From Candidatus Gastranaerophilales bacterium (GTDB lineage: Bacteria; Cyanobacteriota; Vampirovibrionia; Gastranaerophilales; Gastranaerophilaceae): DNA of 5,543 nucleotides. The stretch lies in NCBI GenBank assembly GCA_003150395.1, contig QAMI01000045.1:17624-23166 (forward strand). Reading direction: 5' to 3'. Both the position numbers and the translations under genes were made by a program. The notes under the pieces were generated by a model. It did no database searches, was not told the DNA's origin, and saw only the letters and a program-made list of their open reading frames with translations. This document shows positions 5,450 through 5,543 of this stretch, one piece after another (the stretch's first letter is position 1; every line of letters starts with the position of its first letter).

Positions 5450-5543
5450 CGTAATTATCTTTCTATTAATTTTTATCTTCAGTTTTTCTGATAGCAAGAA
5501 GGTTATTTATTTTAAATATAGTTCTTTTTTCTTTAATATCTTC
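5450..5543 (-). other. Leader of the YitT gene and possible tail of an upstream minus-strand gene
   Basis: On the minus strand one frame is open from the window edge to TAA-TAG at 5468-5463, encoding a charged 25-residue tail (ending in RKTEDKN). Another is open from the edge to a TAA at 5509-5507 (ending KKKELYLK). Either could be the end of a neighbouring gene that lies outside the window; 94 bases cannot decide. A weak promoter-like pair, TTGCTA (5497-5492) and TAAAAA (5475-5470) with a 16-base spacer, is also present. Confidence 0.25.

Noticed and set aside
1..5543. CRISPR array, tRNA, insertion sequence or phage genes
   Set aside because: I found no regularly spaced repeats, cloverleaf, transposase motif or terminal inverted repeats. 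The two unknown genes show no recognisable phage protein motif.

Overview
The window is AT-rich bacterial DNA with short intergenic gaps and good Shine-Dalgarno sites. It contains no rRNA, tRNA, insertion sequence or CRISPR array that I can see. The style of the two unrecognised proteins in the middle, the codon use and the gene content resemble gut Melainabacteria (Vampirovibrionia, e.g. Gastranaerophilales). That placement rests on general resemblance, not on a marker gene, and is moderate confidence at best.

Layout. (1) Positions 1-596, minus strand: the first 198 codons of a 7TM-HD (PgpH-type) membrane protein that runs off the left edge. This family hydrolyses cyclic di-AMP. (2) Positions 597-967: a 371-bp divergent intergenic region with two plausible minus-strand promoters and two small dyads. 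(3) Positions 968-3105, plus strand: two unrecognised genes (471 and 240 codons) overlapping by one base and probably translationally coupled. Both products have hydrophobic segments that suggest membrane association. (4) A weak hairpin at 3101-3117 lies between the convergent gene ends. (5) Positions 3120-4073, minus strand: a short-form D-3-phosphoglycerate dehydrogenase (serA). (6) A strong hairpin terminator (4109-4134) separates serA from the gene upstream of it. (7) Positions 4143-4490, minus strand: a 115-residue soluble protein of unknown function with its own good promoter. (8) Positions 4577-5449, minus strand: a YitT-family membrane protein with a C-terminal DUF2179 domain. (9) Positions 5450-5543: the yitT leader and possibly the tail of another minus-strand gene.

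The recognisable genes are housekeeping or metabolic: nucleotide signalling, serine synthesis and a membrane protein of unclear substrate. They appear to be separate transcription units rather than one pathway. The only candidate for something undescribed is the coupled two-gene pair at 968-3105. The sequence supports a co-expressed, probably membrane-associated pair but does not reveal its function.
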